Origin: Candidatus Heimdallarchaeota archaeon
GTDB lineage: Archaea > Asgardarchaeota > Heimdallarchaeia > Heimdallarchaeales > Kariarchaeaceae
DNA: 8,228 bases
Direction of reading: 5' to 3'
NCBI GenBank assembly: GCA_029882335.1
Contig: JAOUKW010000177.1
Span: 1-8,228 of the forward strand
Below are positions 6,463 through 8,228 of this stretch, in pieces (the first letter of the stretch is position 1; each line of letters opens with the position of its first letter). A program made the translations under genes and the position numbers. The notes below the pieces were generated by a model. It was given only the letters and a program-made list of their open reading frames with translations. It was not told the origin of the DNA and made no database searches.

Positions 6463-6496
6463 AATAACAAAGCCTCGGTTCTTCTTGTTATTTTTT
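6463..6496 (+). other. Short hairpin followed by a T run
   Basis: AATAACAA (6463-6470) can pair with TTGTTATT (6485-6492), followed by T to 6496; allowing one bulged A adds a G-C pair at the loop end. It resembles an intrinsic terminator on the plus strand, yet no plus-strand gene lies between it and the divergent minus-strand gene. It may end an unannotated transcript, or be chance in AT-rich sequence. A TATATATC stretch at 6455-6462 lies just upstream. Confidence 0.2.
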
Positions 6497-6513
6497 GATA
6501 CAGTGCTATAGAT

Positions 6514-6621
6514 ATGAAAATAAAATTAATGCGATACAATTTTTTTTTCGTGTTTAATGTTATAATTATTGTATCTATGGTGCAAATTTTTTCATACCAT
6601 TTTTTAAGGCTAAATCAATAA
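6514..6621 (+). CDS. Possible 35-residue hydrophobic peptide
   Basis: ATG at 6514 opens a 35-codon frame ending at TAA 6619-6621. The peptide begins with a basic stretch (MKIKLMRYN), continues with one hydrophobic stretch (FFFVFNVIIIVSMVQIF) long enough to cross a membrane, and ends SYHFLRLNQ. No ribosome binding site is seen, and T-rich DNA easily yields Phe/Ile-rich frames by chance, so this is weak. It is the only coding candidate in the 383-base gap 6304-6686, which otherwise holds promoters and the two inverted repeats. Confidence 0.15.
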   Translation: MKIKLMRYNFFFVFNVIIIVSMVQIFSYHFLRLNQ

Positions 6622-6653
6622 ATAATTGATATAATTACTAAGCACAATACATC

Positions 6654-6664
6654 ATATATTTTAT
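6654..6664 (+). promoter_or_regulatory. TATA-box-like promoter of the cold-shock gene
   Basis: ATATATTTTAT is centred 28 nt upstream of the GTG at 6687, so transcription would begin at or within a few bases of the start codon. There is no ribosome binding site, so the mRNA is probably leaderless, with GTG as its first codon. Confidence 0.5.
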
Positions 6665-6686
6665 AGCGCGATAATAGTGTATAGTT

Positions 6687-6890
6687 GTGCAAGGTAAAAT
6701 TAAAAAAATTATATCTGGTAAAGGTTTTGGATTTATAACAACTGAAGAATCAGATAAAGACATATTTTTTCACAAATCAAATTTAAAAGAAAGTGATATT
6801 GATAATTTAGTAGAAGATACAATCGTTGAATTTGAACTTCAAGATGGTACTAAAGGGAAAGAAGCAGTTAATGTTACTGTTATTCGATGA
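6687..6890 (+). CDS. Cold-shock-domain nucleic-acid-binding protein
   Basis: This 67-residue protein is a single cold-shock domain, the usual length for CspA-like proteins. RNP1 is GKGFGFI (residues 11-17) and RNP2 is DIFFH (25-29), which carry the aromatic residues that stack on single-stranded RNA or DNA. Such proteins act as cytoplasmic RNA chaperones that melt structure and aid translation, often but not always induced by cold. The bacterial WF pair after the first strand is replaced by KK here (GKIKKII), removing one aromatic contact. The start is GTG, supported by a TATA box at leaderless distance. These proteins are patchily distributed in archaea, so ancient gene transfer from bacteria is plausible. 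It is monocistronic, and the long structured region upstream could regulate it. Confidence 0.93.
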   Translation: MQGKIKKIISGKGFGFITTEESDKDIFFHKSNLKESDIDNLVEDTIVEFELQDGTKGKEAVNVTVIR

Positions 6891-6952
6891 ACTAATAAAA
6901 CTAAAGGACTTAATAATGAATATTGCAGAACCTAATTGGTTTGCTAACAATT

Positions 6953-6960
6953 AAAAAAAA
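6953..6960 (-). terminator. Eight-base T run on the minus strand
   Basis: Read on the minus strand this is TTTTTTTT, downstream of the coding remnant at 7043-7150 and of the 202-residue gene, and could terminate their transcripts. A small hairpin, TAATTG (6933-6938) with CAATTA (6948-6953), lies just beyond it, which is the wrong order for a bacterial-type terminator but immaterial for archaeal U-tract termination. Confidence 0.3.
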
Positions 6961-7042
6961 TTTCAAATTAATATTTAACAAGTAAAATATTTTTCAAATC
7001 AGCATTAGCTAGGATATTTAAATTAGCTTTATACTTTAGTAA

Positions 7043-7150
7043 TTATTCTTCAAATCCATCTAAATTCGTTAATTTCAGTTGATACAATCTTTCTTTGTTT
7101 ATTCTTTTTACATTTGAAAAGAGATCATCTAAATCCCAAATTATATAAAA
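7043..7150 (-). pseudogene. Probable coding remnant without a start codon
   Basis: A minus-strand frame of 35 codons ends at TAA 7045-7043 and is closed upstream by TAA at 7153-7151. It contains no ATG, GTG or TTG before its charged core, yet reads like real protein: IIWDLDDLFSNVKRINKER, then LYQLKLTNLDGFEE. An ATG at 7160-7158 in another frame enters the same stretch (MVILYNLG) before hitting a stop, so a single frameshift would join a start to this tail. I read it as the end of a broken gene, or a small gene with an indel. The family is unknown. Apart from this and the T run, 6891-7234 shows only AT-rich sequence. Confidence 0.25.
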
Positions 7151-7203
7151 TTACCATTTCTCAAAATAAGAGTACAATTACAAAGACATGTATTTTATTT
7201 TCT

Positions 7204-7218
7204 TGTATTAATTACAGA
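7204..7218 (+). repeat. Left copy of a 15-bp inverted repeat
   Basis: TGTATTAATTACAGA matches exactly, in inverted orientation, the sequence at 8092-8106. The pair brackets the 202-residue gene. No target-site duplication is visible outside the repeats, and the AT-rich, self-complementary core raises the odds of coincidence. Confidence 0.35.
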
Positions 7219-7234
7219 GTAGCTTCTTGAATAA

Positions 7235-7843
7235 TTAAACTGGATCAAATACCAATGTATATGAAATTAACTTGTTTATGTAACCTTCAAAATCCTTATT
7301 TTCAAAAAATGGTTTTAAAATACCGATATATTTTTCAACTTCTGGTTTCTCAATACCAAAATATTCACCTAATTCATTAATATATAATAAATTACTAAGT
7401 ATTGAATAATCAAGACCAATTTTTCCTAATCCTTCTTGTTTTTCCCACTTCGCAAAAGAAACTTGATTGTAGGCTTTATTGAGTAATTTATTATAAAACA
7501 TCTTATACATCTCTGTTATTGTGAAAATATAGGCTTGATGTTCATCTAAAGCCATCTCAAGCCAGGTAGTTTTATCTACAGGATCTATGAGATAATTATC
7601 TTTCATTATTTTCATTATATCAAACAGGGATATATTGAGTAAAGTAGTAATTCTGGAATAAAACGCAGATATACTTGAATTCCATAATTCGCAAAATTGA
7701 TATACATTTTCTAAAAATGTATTAAATATCTGTTTAGTCCCATTAACCTGAATTCTGTGTGTTTTAGTTCGATCCAATACGATATTTTCCTCTTTATACA
7801 TCTGTTGATAGGATAAAGAAATCCAACCCACCTTTAAATCCAT
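7235..7843 (-). CDS. Unrecognised 202-residue, mostly helical protein
   Basis: I do not recognise this protein. After a short strand-rich start (1-35, including the basic RTKTHRIQVNG) it is predicted to be largely helical, with amphipathic segments around 38-80, 93-127 and 145-195 rich in aromatics and hydrophobics. A stretch near 150-175 (LLYINELGEYFGIEKPEVEKYIGIL) has the rhythm of a helix-turn-helix. There is no signal peptide, membrane helix, cysteine cluster or recognisable catalytic motif; the only cysteine is at 51. The ATG at 7843-7841 lacks a ribosome binding site but has a TATA box at leaderless distance. It stands alone inside a 15-bp inverted repeat (7204-7218 and 8092-8106), with a coding remnant just downstream, so this end of the window may be a recently changed region. 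Expression is likely; function is unknown. Confidence 0.75.
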   Translation of the reverse strand: MDLKVGWISLSYQQMYKEENIVLDRTKTHRIQVNGTKQIFNTFLENVYQFCELWNSSISAFYSRITTLLNISLFDIMKIMKDNYLIDPVDKTTWLEMALDEHQAYIFTITEMYKMFYNKLLNKAYNQVSFAKWEKQEGLGKIGLDYSILSNLLYINELGEYFGIEKPEVEKYIGILKPFFENKDFEGYINKLISYTLVFDPV

Positions 7844-7864
7844 GTTTAAGTGATAAATATCATG

Positions 7865-7872
7865 ATTATAAA
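7865..7872 (-). promoter_or_regulatory. TATA-box-like promoter of the 202-residue gene
   Basis: The minus strand reads TTTATAAT centred about 26 nt upstream of the ATG at 7843, the spacing expected when transcription starts at the first codon. No Shine-Dalgarno sequence lies between. Confidence 0.45.
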
Positions 7873-8091
7873 GTAATCACTACTTCGATCAACAATTAAT
7901 ATAAAATTTGTATTAATCTGACTTAGTGAAAATTAAGTGCTTTTATAGATCTATATTAAAGGAAAACATTCTATTACTTGAATTGTTTATTAACAAATTA
8001 CAATTCTATCCAATCTATTATCTTTAGTTTTATTGATTATGCAGTAAATAGAATGAATTTGTGAGTTGTAATAATAAAAGAAAATTATGTA

Positions 8092-8106
8092 TCTGTAATT
8101 AATACA
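8092..8106 (-). repeat. Right copy of the 15-bp inverted repeat
   Basis: Exact reverse complement of 7204-7218. Locally it is also part of a small dyad, CTGTA-ATTAA-TACAG (8093-8107), which could by itself be a regulator site about 90 bases before the gene that starts near 8189. The rest of the gap 7844-8188 is AT-rich, with a weak dyad ATTAATA/TATTAAT (7895-7917) and the two promoters. Confidence 0.35.
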
Positions 8107-8165
8107 GTTATTTATATTTGTAATTCAGATAAAATCGTTGTTAATTACTAAAATGAATAAAATTG

Positions 8166-8174
8166 TATTTAAAT
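8166..8174 (+). promoter_or_regulatory. TATA-box-like promoter of the gene leaving the right edge
   Basis: TATTTAAAT is centred 25 nt upstream of the ATG at 8195, giving the same leaderless geometry as other genes in the window. The alternative ATG at 8189 would be only 19 nt away. Confidence 0.4.
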
Positions 8175-8188
8175 GATTATAAAATTTA

Positions 8189-8228
8189 ATGAGTATGTTA
8201 GACAAAGATACGTTAAGAAGTCATTTTT
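8189..8228 (+). CDS. Start of a plus-strand gene truncated by the window edge
   Basis: Two in-frame ATGs (8189 and 8195) open a frame that stays open to the edge: MSMLDKDTLRSHF. An in-frame TAA at 8180-8182 rules out an earlier start. The TATA box favours the ATG at 8195 as the first codon of a leaderless mRNA, while 8189 gives the longest frame. Only 13 residues are visible, so no function can be proposed. Confidence 0.4.
   Translation, partial: MSMLDKDTLRSHF

Noticed and set aside
6891..7042. Additional gene or tRNA after the cold-shock gene
   Set aside because: All frames are short and interrupted, and no cloverleaf or TTC-A/GTTCG-type motif is seen.
7204..8106. Insertion sequence call
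   Set aside because: The enclosed protein shows no recognisable transposase motif and there is no clean target-site duplication, so only the repeats are annotated.

Overview
This is an AT-rich window (roughly 30% GC) that reads as archaeal. Several genes are preceded by TATA-like boxes about 25-30 nt upstream of the start codon with no Shine-Dalgarno site, the pattern of leaderless archaeal transcripts. Genes inside the one clear operon instead carry GGTGA/AGGT-type ribosome binding sites. The content fits an anaerobic archaeon: an oxygen-sensitive class III ribonucleotide reductase, a luciferase-like (probably F420-dependent) oxidoreductase, a small cold-shock-domain protein, and a membrane protein ending in a RING-like zinc domain. 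The last feature and the base composition suggest an Asgard lineage, but that is inference; no marker gene here proves it.

Layout. Positions 1-3230 (minus strand) hold a compact operon read nrdG > nrdD > thymidylate kinase-like > an unrecognised gene that runs off the left edge. The junctions are an ATGA overlap, a 1-nt gap, and a 4-nt gap in which the stop codon lies inside the next ribosome binding site. NrdG makes the glycyl radical on NrdD, NrdD reduces ribonucleotides, and the kinase probably phosphorylates dTMP, so the operon supplies DNA precursors without oxygen. The fourth gene has a weak nuclease-fold flavour.

Positions 3231-3606 are a divergent promoter region with a possible 50-codon ORF. 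A six-helix membrane protein follows (3607-4176, plus), convergent with a luciferase-like oxidoreductase (minus) whose better start is at 5190. Next is a 321-residue membrane protein (5338-6303, minus) with four helices, a helical linker, a winged-helix-like segment, a zinc ribbon and a RING-like C-terminus. This is the most interesting protein in the window.

Positions 6304-6686 contain a strong interrupted palindrome, a second hairpin and a possible 35-residue hydrophobic peptide, and lead to the leaderless cold-shock gene (6687-6890, plus). The right end holds a decayed-looking coding remnant (7043-7150, minus), an orphan 202-residue gene (7235-7843, minus) bracketed by a 15-bp inverted repeat, and the first codons of a plus-strand gene leaving at 8228. 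I see no tRNA, rRNA, CRISPR array or recognisable transposase.
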